A stretch of 64,000 bases of DNA from Synechococcus sp. UW179A (GTDB lineage Bacteria; Cyanobacteriota; Cyanobacteriia; PCC-6307; Cyanobiaceae): NCBI RefSeq assembly GCF_900473965.1, contig NZ_UCNJ01000004.1, positions 61,036 through 125,035 of the forward strand, written 5' to 3'. Under the pieces are notes generated by a model, which was not told the origin of the DNA, ran no database searches, and worked only from the letters and a program-made list of their open reading frames with translations. Position 1 is the stretch's first letter. Every line of letters begins with the position of its first letter. Of this stretch, positions 18,158 through 26,310 are shown in pieces. Made by a program: the position numbers and the translations under genes.

Positions 18158-19857
18158 TGAATCCATTTGATCAAACAGGCTCATCAACGGCTCTGAGCAG
18201 AGGAATGATGTCGATGCTGCTGCGTCGCTATCCCCCCCCGGCTGAGTTCAGTGAAAACGAGCTCAGCGCTCTCAACGATCTTGTGCAGGCGATGACTCAG
18301 GCCCTTAGCCAGGGAGAGATGAGCATCGATCTAAGCCCTGACGTTAAGCAGCCCTGTGAGCTGGAGACTGATGGCTGGCCCGAGACGCACCGACAAGTGA
18401 TTGAAGCCAGCGGCTGGCTGAACAAAGACCCTGTACTGATGGTGATGGATGGGGATCGCCTGCTCTGGCGACGTTGGCATCAGGGCATGAAGACCCTGGA
18501 GCAGACGCTGATCAAACGCAGCGAACTTTCTCCCATAGGCAACCCACACGGACGTCTCAGAGAGAGAGACATTGACAGAGATACTGAGAGAGTGGCTTCG
18601 GACCAGCAGTTGAATCCGGAGCAGCTGGCGGCGGTCAATGCCGTCAGTGATCACAGGGTGGTGTTACTCAGTGGAGGGCCTGGTACCGGAAAAACCAGCA
18701 CCGTGCGCGCCATGCTGATTCGAGCCATGGCCGATCGTGGCGATTTGCGCATTCATCTGGCTGCTCCGACAGGGAAAGCGGCACGACGACTGCAGGACGC
18801 GATCCGCTCCGATGAACGCACGTCGGAATTGCCCTGCACCACGTTGCATCGGTTGCTGCAGGCCAGACCAGGCGGCTTCAGCCGTCATCGCCGCAATCCA
18901 CTTCCGCTGGATCTGCTGGTGGTAGACGAAGCGTCAATGGTCGACCTGACCCTGGCGCAGGCACTCATGGATGCAATGCCAGCGACTGCACAGCTGTTGC
19001 TTGTTGGAGATGCCAACCAGTTGCCACCGATCGGAGTGGGAGCTGTATGGCAGCACCTCCAAACAGCGGATCTCCAAAGGCGATTCGGCTCTGCTGCTGT
19101 GCGTCTTGATCGGGTGTACAGAAATCGAGGAGACCTGGCTCGGCTGAGTTCCCTGTTGTGCCAAAAGGGTGCGGAAGCCTTTTGGGCCAACCTCGCTGAT
19201 CTCGATGACAAGGCCAACGTGCATCATTTGCTGTCGGAGTCTTCTGGATTTCCAGCTGTGGTCACCAATGCCGTCAATCAGCAGCTGGAGAAGCTGAGAT
19301 TGGCGGCAAACAGCCTGGACATCAGATCTGATGGCTCTCCAGATCCCGAGCTAGCCCATGCTCTGCTCGAGGGTCTCGATGCCTTGATCGTGCTCTGCCC
19401 ACGACGTCGTGGGGTATGGGGCGTGGACAGCCTTCACCGGCACCTGGTATCGGGCACTGATGCCAGTAACTGGCCCGAGGGGCTGCCGGTTCTCTGCAGC
19501 GACAATCAAATGGGACTGGGCCTTGCCAATGGGGACCTGGGTGTGTGCATCGGCAGTGGCGAGACGCGCAGGCTGCTGTTCCGATGCAGTGATGACACCG
19601 GCAACGGGGTTTATCGACTGCTGCACCCTGCCAGAGTCCGACGAATCGAGCCTGCTCTTGCTCTCACCATCCATAAAGCTCAGGGCAGCGAGGCTGATCA
19701 GGTTCTGTTGCTGTGGCCACCTTGCGATGACGCAAGCAACACAGCTCTTCTTTACACCGCTATTACCAGAGCCCGTCATCAACTGACCGTGGTGCGACTG
19801 GCATCCTCAAAGAGCAGCGGCATGCTTAGGGCGATCGATCGTCAGGGGTCGGTGTGA
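18157..19857 (+). CDS. recD: RecBCD subunit RecD (5'-3' helicase)
   Basis: A 566-residue superfamily 1 helicase. Walker A, LLSGGPGTGKTS, lies near residue 170; Walker B, VVDEASMVD, near 255; GDANQLPPIGVG follows; and motif V/VI, ALTIHKAQGSEADQV then LLYTAITRAR, lies near the C terminus. Start and recB stop overlap as ATGA, so the two are translationally coupled. It completes a recC-recB-recD operon. The acidic, unstructured N-terminal part is typical of the family. Confidence 0.92.
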   Translation: MNPFDQTGSSTALSRGMMSMLLRRYPPPAEFSENELSALNDLVQAMTQALSQGEMSIDLSPDVKQPCELETDGWPETHRQVIEASGWLNKDPVLMVMDGDRLLWRRWHQGMKTLEQTLIKRSELSPIGNPHGRLRERDIDRDTERVASDQQLNPEQLAAVNAVSDHRVVLLSGGPGTGKTSTVRAMLIRAMADRGDLRIHLAAPTGKAARRLQDAIRSDERTSELPCTTLHRLLQARPGGFSRHRRNPLPLDLLVVDEASMVDLTLAQALMDAMPATAQLLLVGDANQLPPIGVGAVWQHLQTADLQRRFGSAAVRLDRVYRNRGDLARLSSLLCQKGAEAFWANLADLDDKANVHHLLSESSGFPAVVTNAVNQQLEKLRLAANSLDIRSDGSPDPELAHALLEGLDALIVLCPRRRGVWGVDSLHRHLVSGTDASNWPEGLPVLCSDNQMGLGLANGDLGVCIGSGETRRLLFRCSDDTGNGVYRLLHPARVRRIEPALALTIHKAQGSEADQVLLLWPPCDDASNTALLYTAITRARHQLTVVRLASSKSSGMLRAIDRQGSV

Positions 19858-20201
19858 CAACAAGAGTGGAGCGTCCCTGGGGTTGGTACGAGGAGCTGGC
19901 CGAAGGGCCTGGCTACAAAGTGAAGAGGCTGCTTGTGAAAGAGAACGCACGGCTCAGCTTGCAACGCCACCAACATCGCAGCGAGCATTGGGTGATTGCC
20001 GCTGGCACCGGATCTGTCTACTGCGATGGTGCCTGGATGGACGCCTCGGTCGGAAACACTTTTGAGATTCCCGTAAAGGCCATTCACCGTGCCTTCGGCG
20101 GCCCCGGAGATCTTCTGATCATCGAAGTCCAACGAGGAGCGATTTTGCTGGAATCCGACATCGAACGACTGGAGGATGACTTCGGCAGGGTGATAAATTA
20201 A
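19854..20201 (+). CDS. Cupin protein, mannose-6-phosphate isomerase type II C-terminal-like
   Basis: A 115-residue single cupin domain. VERPWGWYEELAEGPGYKVK, LSLQRHQHRSEHW and GPGDLLIIEVQRG match the C-terminal isomerase domain of bifunctional GDP-mannose pyrophosphorylase/phosphomannose isomerase proteins; His residues in the RHQHRSEHW segment would bind the metal. Here the domain stands alone. The GTG start overlaps the recD stop. Expected reaction: interconversion of mannose-6-phosphate and fructose-6-phosphate, or a related sugar role. Confidence 0.82.
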   Translation: MTTRVERPWGWYEELAEGPGYKVKRLLVKENARLSLQRHQHRSEHWVIAAGTGSVYCDGAWMDASVGNTFEIPVKAIHRAFGGPGDLLIIEVQRGAILLESDIERLEDDFGRVIN

Positions 20202-20308
20202 TCGTTCACCTTTGAAAAGAAGGCAAGCAATACAGCGCGGCACAACATGCCGATGGGACGTTGCAGGCCTGATTTGAAGGATCAATCAGGCAGACCGCCT
20301 TCATCGAC

Positions 20309-22135
20309 ATGACCCAGACGCAATCGCAGGCCGTTGAGCCCTGCGCAGTGGATCTCACTGTTTCAGAACTTCCTCAACCGACAGCGGCTGCTGAGGAGCA
20401 GGATCTTTTCACCACCGTGATTGAACCGAGCGGAGAAGGCGAATTAGCTGCAAACCAAAGCACAGAGGGAGCGAATCCTTCCGAGTTTGCAGGCTTCGGA
20501 TTCAGTGAGGCATTGCTGAAAACCCTGGAAGAAAAGGGCTACAAGGAACCGTCCCCAATTCAGAAAGCGGCAATTCCGGAACTGATGCTGGGACGCGATC
20601 TGGTCGGCCAAGCTCAGACGGGTACAGGCAAGACCGCTGCCTTCGCGCTTCCTCTGCTGGAACGCCTTGAGGGGCGTAGCAATCAGCCGAGGGTGCTGGT
20701 GCTCGCACCCACTCGCGAACTGGCGATGCAGGTGGCCGACTCCTTCAAGGCCTACGCCGCCGGACATCCCCATCTGAATGTGCTGGCGATCTACGGAGGC
20801 TCCGATTTCAGATCACAGATTCATGCTCTCAAGCGTGGTGTGGATGTGGTGGTCGGCACCCCTGGTCGGGTAATGGACCACATGCGCCAGGGAACGCTGA
20901 ACACCTCAGGACTGCGCAGTCTGGTGCTGGATGAAGCCGACGAGATGTTGCGAATGGGCTTCATCGACGATGTGGAGTGGATCCTCGAGCAACTGCCTGA
21001 GGAACGTCAGGTGGTGTTGTTCTCGGCAACGATGCCGAATGAGATCCGCCGTCTCTCCAAGCGCTATCTGAGCGAACCGGCAGAGATCACTATTAAGACC
21101 AAAGACCGTGAAGCCAAACGAATTCGCCACAGATCCATCACGCTTCAGAACGGCCACAAACTCGAGGCCCTGAACCGAGTCTTAGAAGCTGTGACCGGAG
21201 AAGGCGTGATCATTTTCGCCCGCACCAAGGCCATCACTCTCACCGTGGCTGAGTCCCTGGAGGCATCAGGTCACGATGTGGCGGTTCTCAATGGTGATGT
21301 TCCACAGAACCAGCGCGAACGCACCGTTGATCGCCTGCGCAAGGGCACGGTGAACATCCTCGTAGCCACAGACGTGGCAGCCCGTGGTCTTGATGTGGAC
21401 CGGATCGGGCTGGTGATCAACTACGACATGCCATTCGACAGTGAGGCTTATGTGCACCGCATCGGGCGCACAGGTCGTGCCGGGCGCACAGGAGAAGCCA
21501 TCCTGTTCATCACGCCTCGGGAACGTCGCTTTGTCGGCAACCTCGAACGGGCTGTGGGTCAGGCCATTGAACCGATGGACATTCCCAGCAATGCCCAAAT
21601 CAACGAAAGCAGGTTAAATCGGCTGCGTAGTCGCCTCAGTCAGGCTGCTTCAGCCGAAAGCAACGAAGAAATCGCGCTGCTGCAGGAGCTGATTCAACGG
21701 GTGGGTCAGGAAAACGAGCTGAGCATGGAGCAGCTGGCAGTGGCAGCACTAAAGCTTGCAGTGGGTGATCAACCGCTGCTGGTGCAGGGTGATGAAGGCT
21801 GGCTCAAGACTCCTGCCCGCGCCGATCGACGAGATGATCGCCGTGATCCACGCGGTCGCGATCGTCGCCGCATCGATCGAGAGTCACGCCCACCTGAAGA
21901 CAACATGATGCGTTACAGGGTTGAGGTGGGTTATCGCGACCGGGTCAAGCCTGGGAACCTAGTCGGTGCGATCGCCAATGAATCAGGACTGCAAGGGCGA
22001 ATGATCGGAAGAATTCAAATCTTTGATGCGCACAGCCTTGTGGATCTCCCCAAAGGCATGCCTGAGGATGTGTACAACGCTCTTCGCAAACTGAAAGTCA
22101 TGAACCGAGAGCTTCAGATCTCTCAAGCCTCCTGA
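20309..22135 (+). CDS. deaD: DEAD-box ATP-dependent RNA helicase (DeaD/CsdA type)
   Basis: A 608-residue protein. An acidic N-terminal tail of about 50 residues is followed by the Q motif (GFGFSEALLKTLEEKGYKEP), motif I AQTGTGKT near residue 102, PTRELA, VLDEADEML near 207, SATMP, and HRIGRTGRAGR. The C-terminal part has an Arg/Asp-rich stretch (RADRRDDRRDPRGRDRRR) and a DbpA-type RNA-binding domain starting YRVEVGYRDRVKPGNLVGAI. Enzymes of this type unwind structured RNA during ribosome assembly and mRNA decay, often in the cold. A 107-nt leader precedes it. Confidence 0.93.
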   Translation: MTQTQSQAVEPCAVDLTVSELPQPTAAAEEQDLFTTVIEPSGEGELAANQSTEGANPSEFAGFGFSEALLKTLEEKGYKEPSPIQKAAIPELMLGRDLVGQAQTGTGKTAAFALPLLERLEGRSNQPRVLVLAPTRELAMQVADSFKAYAAGHPHLNVLAIYGGSDFRSQIHALKRGVDVVVGTPGRVMDHMRQGTLNTSGLRSLVLDEADEMLRMGFIDDVEWILEQLPEERQVVLFSATMPNEIRRLSKRYLSEPAEITIKTKDREAKRIRHRSITLQNGHKLEALNRVLEAVTGEGVIIFARTKAITLTVAESLEASGHDVAVLNGDVPQNQRERTVDRLRKGTVNILVATDVAARGLDVDRIGLVINYDMPFDSEAYVHRIGRTGRAGRTGEAILFITPRERRFVGNLERAVGQAIEPMDIPSNAQINESRLNRLRSRLSQAASAESNEEIALLQELIQRVGQENELSMEQLAVAALKLAVGDQPLLVQGDEGWLKTPARADRRDDRRDPRGRDRRRIDRESRPPEDNMMRYRVEVGYRDRVKPGNLVGAIANESGLQGRMIGRIQIFDAHSLVDLPKGMPEDVYNALRKLKVMNRELQISQAS

Positions 22136-22140
22136 ACCTG

Positions 22141-22437
22141 ATGGTCGGCCGCACTTGCTTGATCAGCATGGCTCTTGCCACGCTAATTCCGGCCTCCTTG
22201 CCGGCAAGCTCCATGGAAGCTGAGAACAAGATCACCCAGCTTTGCCTTGCTGGCTTCAAGACAGCCATGAGCCAGGCTGGGAAAATCCCTCCTGAGGGGA
22301 TGGGGGATTTCACCTGTGCCTGCTTTCTCAGGGAAATGAACCAGGGCAATTCAATTCAGTGGCAATCTCTGCTGAGCACGATTGAAGCGGCACAGGAAAC
22401 CTGCAAACAGGAGGCTGCTGAACGCTTCAAAATCTGA
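22141..22437 (+). CDS. Exported small conserved protein
   Basis: A 98-residue protein with a signal peptide (residues about 1-24, ending LPASS). The mature part is helical and contains four Cys (LCLAGFK, FTCACFL, TCKQE), suggesting disulfides in the periplasm. It starts 5 nt after deaD and may be co-transcribed. Short exported proteins of this layout occur in picocyanobacteria, but the function is not known to me. Confidence 0.62.
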   Translation: MVGRTCLISMALATLIPASLPASSMEAENKITQLCLAGFKTAMSQAGKIPPEGMGDFTCACFLREMNQGNSIQWQSLLSTIEAAQETCKQEAAERFKI

Positions 22438-22740
22438 ATTGCATCAGCAGTTGACCAGGGTTTCGCATAAAAACTGAGCTCTCCATCGGTGAGTCAGGGA
22501 ATTTGATCCGAACACCAGCAATTCACTCATCAACACGCCAGCAGGGAATCAGACATTGGAATCAGACATTGTTTTCCCATCTCTTCCCTGTCCAGGCTGT
22601 AGCGTGTAGAAGCATCAGCTTCATCGTTCGGCTCTGATCGGCTCGCTCCCCCCGGCTTCAGCTTCTCGGCTACAGCATCAAGGACTTTCCAATTCGGACC
22701 ACGGCTTCACTGATCAAATGTCCATCGGTCCCAACAGGAA
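22438..22740 (+). promoter_or_regulatory. Long leader region of the RRM protein gene
   Basis: A 303-nt gap without a coding frame of note. It contains a perfect 13-nt tandem repeat (GGAATCAGACATT twice, about 22544-22569). A promoter and a long structured 5' leader are expected, as genes for cold-responsive RNA-binding proteins in cyanobacteria often have them. That regulatory role is inferred. Confidence 0.35.
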
Positions 22741-23082
22741 ATGACCATTTACATCGGCAATCTCTCCTTCCAGGCTGAGCAGGAAGACCTGCTTGACCTG
22801 TTCAGCCAGTACGGCGAAGTGAAGAGCGCCAGCCTTCCTCTCGATAGAGAAACGGGTCGCAAGCGCGGCTTCGGCTTCGTTGAAATGAACACTGACGAGG
22901 ACGAGCAAAAAGCAATCGACGATCTCCAAAACGTCGAATGGATGGGCCGGATGATCCGTGTCAACAAGGCCACACCTCGCGAGCGCAGTGGCGGCGGTGG
23001 CGGCGGCCGCGGTGGTTATGGCGGCGGCGGCCGCGATGGCGGCGGCGGCGGCTACGGCGGTGGTGGAGGCAATCGCTGGTGA
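22741..23082 (+). CDS. Glycine-rich RRM RNA-binding protein
   Basis: A 113-residue protein. One RRM domain spans residues 1-80, with RNP2 IYIGNL at 3-8 and RNP1 RGFGFVEM near 42-49. A Gly/Arg/Tyr tail follows (RGGYGGGGRDGGGGGYGGGG). Cyanobacterial Rbp proteins of this type bind single-stranded RNA; several are cold-induced or involved in mRNA localisation. The gene is monocistronic, with a hairpin after the stop. Confidence 0.93.
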   Translation: MTIYIGNLSFQAEQEDLLDLFSQYGEVKSASLPLDRETGRKRGFGFVEMNTDEDEQKAIDDLQNVEWMGRMIRVNKATPRERSGGGGGGRGGYGGGGRDGGGGGYGGGGGNRW

Positions 23083-23092
23083 TTAAGGCCTT

Positions 23093-23117
23093 GGAGCCGG
23101 TTCAGAGAGCCGGCTCC
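23093..23117 (+). terminator. Hairpin after the RRM gene
   Basis: GGAGCCGG (23093-23100) pairs with CCGGCTCC (23110-23117) around a 9-nt loop, 11 nt after the stop. No T-run follows, so termination efficiency is uncertain. It also overlaps the end of the minus-strand gene at 23102. Confidence 0.5.
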
Positions 23118-23299
23118 TGCTCCAATCCATCCAGCAGCTGATCACGAACAAGAGCACGTCGCCTCAAACGATCACTCACGTTCAGGGGTTCAGAGCGCTC
23201 CCATTCATGCTGAAGGCTGGGGATCCTGCAGCGCAGGACCTGCCGATGAAGATGTGCCAAATACCGATGAAAGCGGTTCAGTGCGCGTGAACGGGTCAT
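23102..23299 (-). CDS. Small Arg-rich conserved protein
   Basis: A 65-residue basic protein beginning MTRSRALNRFHRYLAHLHRQ. It resembles small Arg-rich hypothetical proteins common in marine Synechococcus, but no domain is recognised. Convergent to the RRM gene. Confidence 0.45.
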   Translation of the reverse strand: MTRSRALNRFHRYLAHLHRQVLRCRIPSLQHEWERSEPLNVSDRLRRRALVRDQLLDGLEQEPAL

Positions 23300-23468
23300 G
23301 CAACCTCCTCGTTCTCTTCTTCCGGTCTACCTCGGCTGTCACCGAAACCTAGCGTCCACGCAATACAACGCTTGATTGAGCACACAGATGCTGAGATGCA
23401 CTGCAAACACCGAGCTTGCACTGGCTTAGATAGGCCAGACACTGCGACATCGCTGTAGAAAGCATCCG

Positions 23469-23738
23469 ATGGTGGTGCTGAGCGGCCAATCGCTGCTGCT
23501 GCTGCTGCCAATCGCCTTGGGAGTCGCTGCCAGCACGCTCTCAACAAGGGTTTATTATTGCGAATGCGTGCTTATCAGTTGTCGCGATGCGCTGAGGGAA
23601 AAGAGGAAGGAATGCGCATTGATATTGAGACACGCCTACAGGCTCACAGACAAGCTCAAAGCAACGTCTGCCGACACAGATCAACCAAAGCAGCGCCTCT
23701 CACAGGGCCTTGCAGAGACCACACAGAAGCCTCTCTAA
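23469..23738 (+). CDS. Possible small membrane-anchored protein
   Basis: An 89-residue frame with an N-terminal hydrophobic segment (QSLLLLLPIALGVAA) and a charged C-terminal part. No clear ribosome binding site or family. Another frame overlaps it at 23558-23788. It may be non-coding. Confidence 0.25.
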   Translation: MVVLSGQSLLLLLPIALGVAASTLSTRVYYCECVLISCRDALREKRKECALILRHAYRLTDKLKATSADTDQPKQRLSQGLAETTQKPL

Positions 23739-23860
23739 GTCACGCCAAGCACCAACGCCAGGGAGTCGGAGTTGATCGCTGCTGCTGAACGAGTATTGCC
23801 CGGAGTTGCTAGTTGATTGCAGCCTTGATTACTAATTAAGCACTGACTATCTCTGCTCAA

Positions 23861-23950
23861 CTGCGCTCAATCGTCCCAGGCATTGAAGGCTGATTTGTGG
23901 GCTGTTTGGGGTGATTGAAGCATAAAAAAGGCCCTGTAAATGCAGAGGCT
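23861..23950. repeat. Cassette intergenic repeat copy 1
   Basis: Copy of the repeat beginning CTGCGCTCAATCG and running through a GGGGTGATTGAAG segment to a terminator-like hairpin (AAGGCCCTG with CAGAGGCTT, about 23929-23950). In this copy the reading frame of precursor 1 continues through the repeat. Confidence 0.8.
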
Positions 23951-24265
23951 TTGAGTGTGTAAGTTTTGAAGCCGAAGGGGAAAAATTATGGACACCAGAT
24001 TTTTACCAGCAACAACCTGCCCCACAGTGTGAGCCAAAGCCACCAGTTTTGGTATTCTTCTCTGCCCCCCAACACCACAGCCTCCAGCCATGCCTTCTAG
24101 TTCCTCTTTACTGATTTCAGTAATCTTATCAGCAGTGAATTCGAAGCCGTGTTCTTTAGCGATGCCCACGACGTCTTCAGGTGACTTAGCTGCTTTTAGC
24201 TTGGCTTGAAGATTGGAATCACCTTTCACTTTTTCCAGGAAGGCTTGGAGTTGTTCTACTGACAT
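23867..24265 (-). CDS. Nif11-leader precursor peptide 1 (stop-lost, extended core)
   Basis: A 132-residue frame. The leader (62 residues, MSVEQLQAFLEKVKGD to ELEGMAGG) is a Nif11-type domain ending in Gly-Gly. The core begins CGVGGQRRIPKLVALAHTVG and runs 70 residues, far longer than the 23-32 of its neighbours. Its last part is translated from the terminator and intergenic repeat shared with the other cassettes, ending at a TGA inside that repeat. It therefore appears to have lost its own stop codon. The leader variant (EHGFEFTADK) groups with precursor 8 rather than precursors 2-7. Its predicted promoter is at 24288-24316. Confidence 0.75.
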   Translation of the reverse strand: MSVEQLQAFLEKVKGDSNLQAKLKAAKSPEDVVGIAKEHGFEFTADKITEISKEELEGMAGGCGVGGQRRIPKLVALAHTVGQVVAGKNLVSIIFPLRLQNLHTQSLCIYRAFFMLQSPQTAHKSAFNAWDD

Positions 24266-24287
24266 GAGTGGCAGGTCTTTTCAGCAG

Positions 24288-24316
24288 TCATAGCAACGGT
24301 CTGCTGCAGTGTCTTT
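24288..24316 (-). promoter_or_regulatory. Predicted promoter of precursor 1
   Basis: On the minus strand: -35 AAGACA (24311-24316), a 17-nt spacer and an extended -10 TGCTATGAC (hexamer 24288-24293), 22 nt before the ATG. The same pair and spacing recur before precursors 5, 6 and 7. Confidence 0.65.
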
Positions 24317-24329
24317 GGCTAATACTTAC

Positions 24330-24420
24330 TGCGCTCAATCGTGCCAGGTATTGAAGGCTTATTGATGGTCTTTTTGGGGTGATTGAAGCAATAAAAAGCC
24401 CTGTCAATTTCAGAGGTTAT
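24330..24420. repeat. Cassette intergenic repeat copy 2
   Basis: Begins CTGCGCTCAATCGTGCCAGG and ends in a weak terminator hairpin (AAGCCCTG / CAGAGGTT) for precursor 2 on the minus strand. Confidence 0.8.
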
Positions 24421-24465
24421 TCGAGCGTGTAAGCTGTTGGTGAGTCACTGAGTTGTTAGTGGCAG

Positions 24466-24729
24466 TTATGGTGGGCAAATGATGATGGGCAGTATTAAAG
24501 AGGGGGTGTCAGTGATGGATGGATGTAAAATGCAGTGTCCACCTGCCACACCTTCCAGCTCCTCGTCAGAGAGCTTTGGATTAGTTAGGTCGTCAGCAGA
24601 AATACTAAACCCAGCTTCTTTTGCAATCGCAACTACTGCATCAGGATTAGCTGCTGCTTTGAGCTTTTCCTGAAGGCTGGTGTCGCCTTTGACTTTTTCA
24701 AGGAACGCTTTGAGTTGCTCTTCTGACAT
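24466..24729 (-). CDS. Nif11-leader precursor peptide 2, lanthipeptide-like core
   Basis: An 87-residue protein. The Nif11 leader (64 residues, ending LEGVAGG) precedes a 23-residue core starting HCILHPSITDTPS and ending IIICPP: two Cys and four Ser/Thr, the composition expected of a prochlorosin-type lanthipeptide with one or two thioether rings. The frame is open further upstream, but the start MSEEQLKAFLEKV matches all sister genes. The region before the start differs from its siblings because the transposase cassette (24852-25646) lies there, so its promoter may be changed. Confidence 0.88.
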   Translation of the reverse strand: MSEEQLKAFLEKVKGDTSLQEKLKAAANPDAVVAIAKEAGFSISADDLTNPKLSDEELEGVAGGHCILHPSITDTPSLILPIIICPP

Positions 24730-24851
24730 GGGATAGGTGCTAATAGAGCTGTTGTAGCACTGGTTCAGCAAAACCTCCGCTCGTGGCGGGGCTGGTAAAT
24801 ATTTAGTCGGGAGATTAATAGCCACAATCAGCGAACCTGATCGTTTATGGA

Positions 24852-25646
24852 ATGGGACGTACTCAACGCAAGCTTCCTGCAGGTCACGCCTTTCACATCA
24901 CACTCAGATGCAATAGCCGTCAGTTTCTGATTGCCAAAGGATTGAGGCGTGATGTGCTTCTAGCTGTGCTCTCTAAAGCCAAGCAAAAGGTGCCCCATAG
25001 GTTGTATGCGGTGTGCCTGATGGCTAATCACCTGCATTTGCTGTTGCGTCCTGATGATGCAAATGAATTGCCAAAGCTGATGCATTGGTTTGGTTGGTAT
25101 TCAGCGATGGCACTTAATCGCCTGAGTGGTCGTTGCGGGCACTTTTGGGAGGCGAGGTATTACGCCACTGCAATTGCTCCAACAGACCACAGGCGAGTGC
25201 TGAATACATTGCGTTATATCCACGCCAATCCAAAGGCAGAAGGAATAAGAAAAGGGTTTTATGACCCCTATTCCAATTACGGGCATTACGGACGGTTGGC
25301 ATGTGATGGCATCAGCGAATGGCACCCAAGCTTTCTGCAACTGGCATCAAGCCTGAAGGGATGTTCCAGGCGATATGCACGGTTCTGCCAGAACTACCGG
25401 CACAAAAGCAAAGGCGGCTCTAGGCGCCATTGGGGCTCAAGGATGCTGAAACGACTGGTTGAAACCAATAGAAGTGCCAGAAGCAAGAAGAACCGGGTGT
25501 CACCAGGACAGCAGAAGTTACGCTTTGCATTTGATATTTGCCTCAATCAAATTCCAGAGGAGTGGCATCAGGTGGCGGTGAGATTTAGACGAGCGAATGG
25601 CATCCGTGATGGCGACATGGGGCGAAGGTTTTGGCAGTTGCGTTGA
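24852..25646 (+). CDS. REP-associated tyrosine transposase (RAYT, Y1/HUH family)
   Basis: A 264-residue Y1-type single-strand transposase. The HUH motif is MANHLHLLLRP (His60, His62). FWEARYYA near residue 98 and LRYIHANPKAEG near 120 are characteristic of the RAYT group; Tyr122 is the likely catalytic residue. The basic C-terminal region is about 80 residues. RAYTs act on short hairpin repeats and are usually single-copy and not flanked by long inverted repeats. The gene sits between the coding start of precursor 2 and the repeat that should lie upstream of it, so it interrupts a cassette. It is divergent from precursor 2. Confidence 0.87.
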   Translation: MGRTQRKLPAGHAFHITLRCNSRQFLIAKGLRRDVLLAVLSKAKQKVPHRLYAVCLMANHLHLLLRPDDANELPKLMHWFGWYSAMALNRLSGRCGHFWEARYYATAIAPTDHRRVLNTLRYIHANPKAEGIRKGFYDPYSNYGHYGRLACDGISEWHPSFLQLASSLKGCSRRYARFCQNYRHKSKGGSRRHWGSRMLKRLVETNRSARSKKNRVSPGQQKLRFAFDICLNQIPEEWHQVAVRFRRANGIRDGDMGRRFWQLR

Positions 25647-25763
25647 GGGAATAAGGGTAGATGTAGGGCTAAAGAATGCTGAGGTTTTATTTGCTCTGCC
25701 TTGCATTTTTTGTGGATGGATTAGGCGACTGGGCGGCTGAAAGCTATGACTATTTTGTTGTCA

Positions 25764-25845
25764 GTGGTGCCAGGTATCGGAGACTAATGGCGGGCTTATT
25801 TGGTTGATTGAAGAAATAAAAAGCCCCTGTCAATGCAGGGGCTTT
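25764..25845. repeat. Cassette intergenic repeat copy 3
   Basis: Begins GTGCCAGGTATCGGAGAC; its usual first part (TGCGCTCAATC) is missing, replaced by sequence adjoining the transposase. It ends with the strong terminator at 25820-25845. Confidence 0.78.
25820..25845 (-). terminator. Intrinsic terminator of precursor 3
   Basis: AAAGCCCCTG (25820-25829) pairs with CAGGGGCTTT (25836-25845), loop of six. On the minus strand it is followed by TTATTTC. It lies 16 nt after the stop of precursor 3. Confidence 0.9.
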
Positions 25846-25861
25846 GATGAGTAGGCTTAAT

Positions 25862-26158
25862 TCAACAGCATGGAGCTAGTCCGTGAGTGCAGTGTCCCGT
25901 GTGTCCTTTTCCGCCGCCGTGTGTTGCCGGACAGATGTATAACCCAGTGTCAGTGTAGTTTCCGCCAGCTACGCTTTCCAGCTCTTCTTCTGAAAGTTCT
26001 GATTGAGCGTTCTTCAAGTCATCGGCAGAGATGCTAAATCCCTCCTCTTTGGCAAGAGAAACCACAGCATCAGCATCCGAAGCAGCTTTCAGCTTCTCCT
26101 GAAGGCTGGTGTCTGCTTTGACCTTCTCTAGAAAGGCTTTGAGTTGCTCTTCTGTCAT
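25862..26158 (-). CDS. Nif11-leader precursor peptide 3, Cys/His/Gly-rich core
   Basis: A 98-residue protein. The Nif11 leader is 66 residues ending LESVAGG. The 32-residue core starts NYTDTGLYICPATHGG and ends TGHCTHGLAPCC, with four Cys, three His and several Thr. Thr dehydration and Cys addition could give thioether rings, but the Cys/His pattern could also bind metal. Its promoter has the family spacing with a good -10 (TATTAT) and a weaker -35. Confidence 0.88.
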   Translation of the reverse strand: MTEEQLKAFLEKVKADTSLQEKLKAASDADAVVSLAKEEGFSISADDLKNAQSELSEEELESVAGGNYTDTGLYICPATHGGGKGHTGHCTHGLAPCC

Positions 26159-26179
26159 GGCTATCAGTTCTGATCAAAG

Positions 26180-26208
26180 ATAATACCATCGGCCTGCTGC
26201 AGCGCCTT
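26180..26208 (-). promoter_or_regulatory. Predicted promoter of precursor 3
   Basis: Minus strand: -35 AAGGCG (26203-26208), 17-nt spacer CTGCAGCAGGCCGATGG, -10 TATTAT (26180-26185). The spacer is clearly related to that of precursors 1 and 6. Confidence 0.6.
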
Positions 26209-26310
26209 TTGTTAACAATTACTGCGCTCAATCGCGGCATAAATTATAGAATAATTGATGCTTTATTTTGATCCCAATTATTTCAACGACTGGGCATGGT
26301 CAAACAAATC

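Noticed and set aside
23296..23547. 83-codon minus-strand frame starting MLRACWQRLPRRL
   Set aside because: Low-complexity and Ala/Arg-rich composition, overlaps the neighbouring spacer, no family features.
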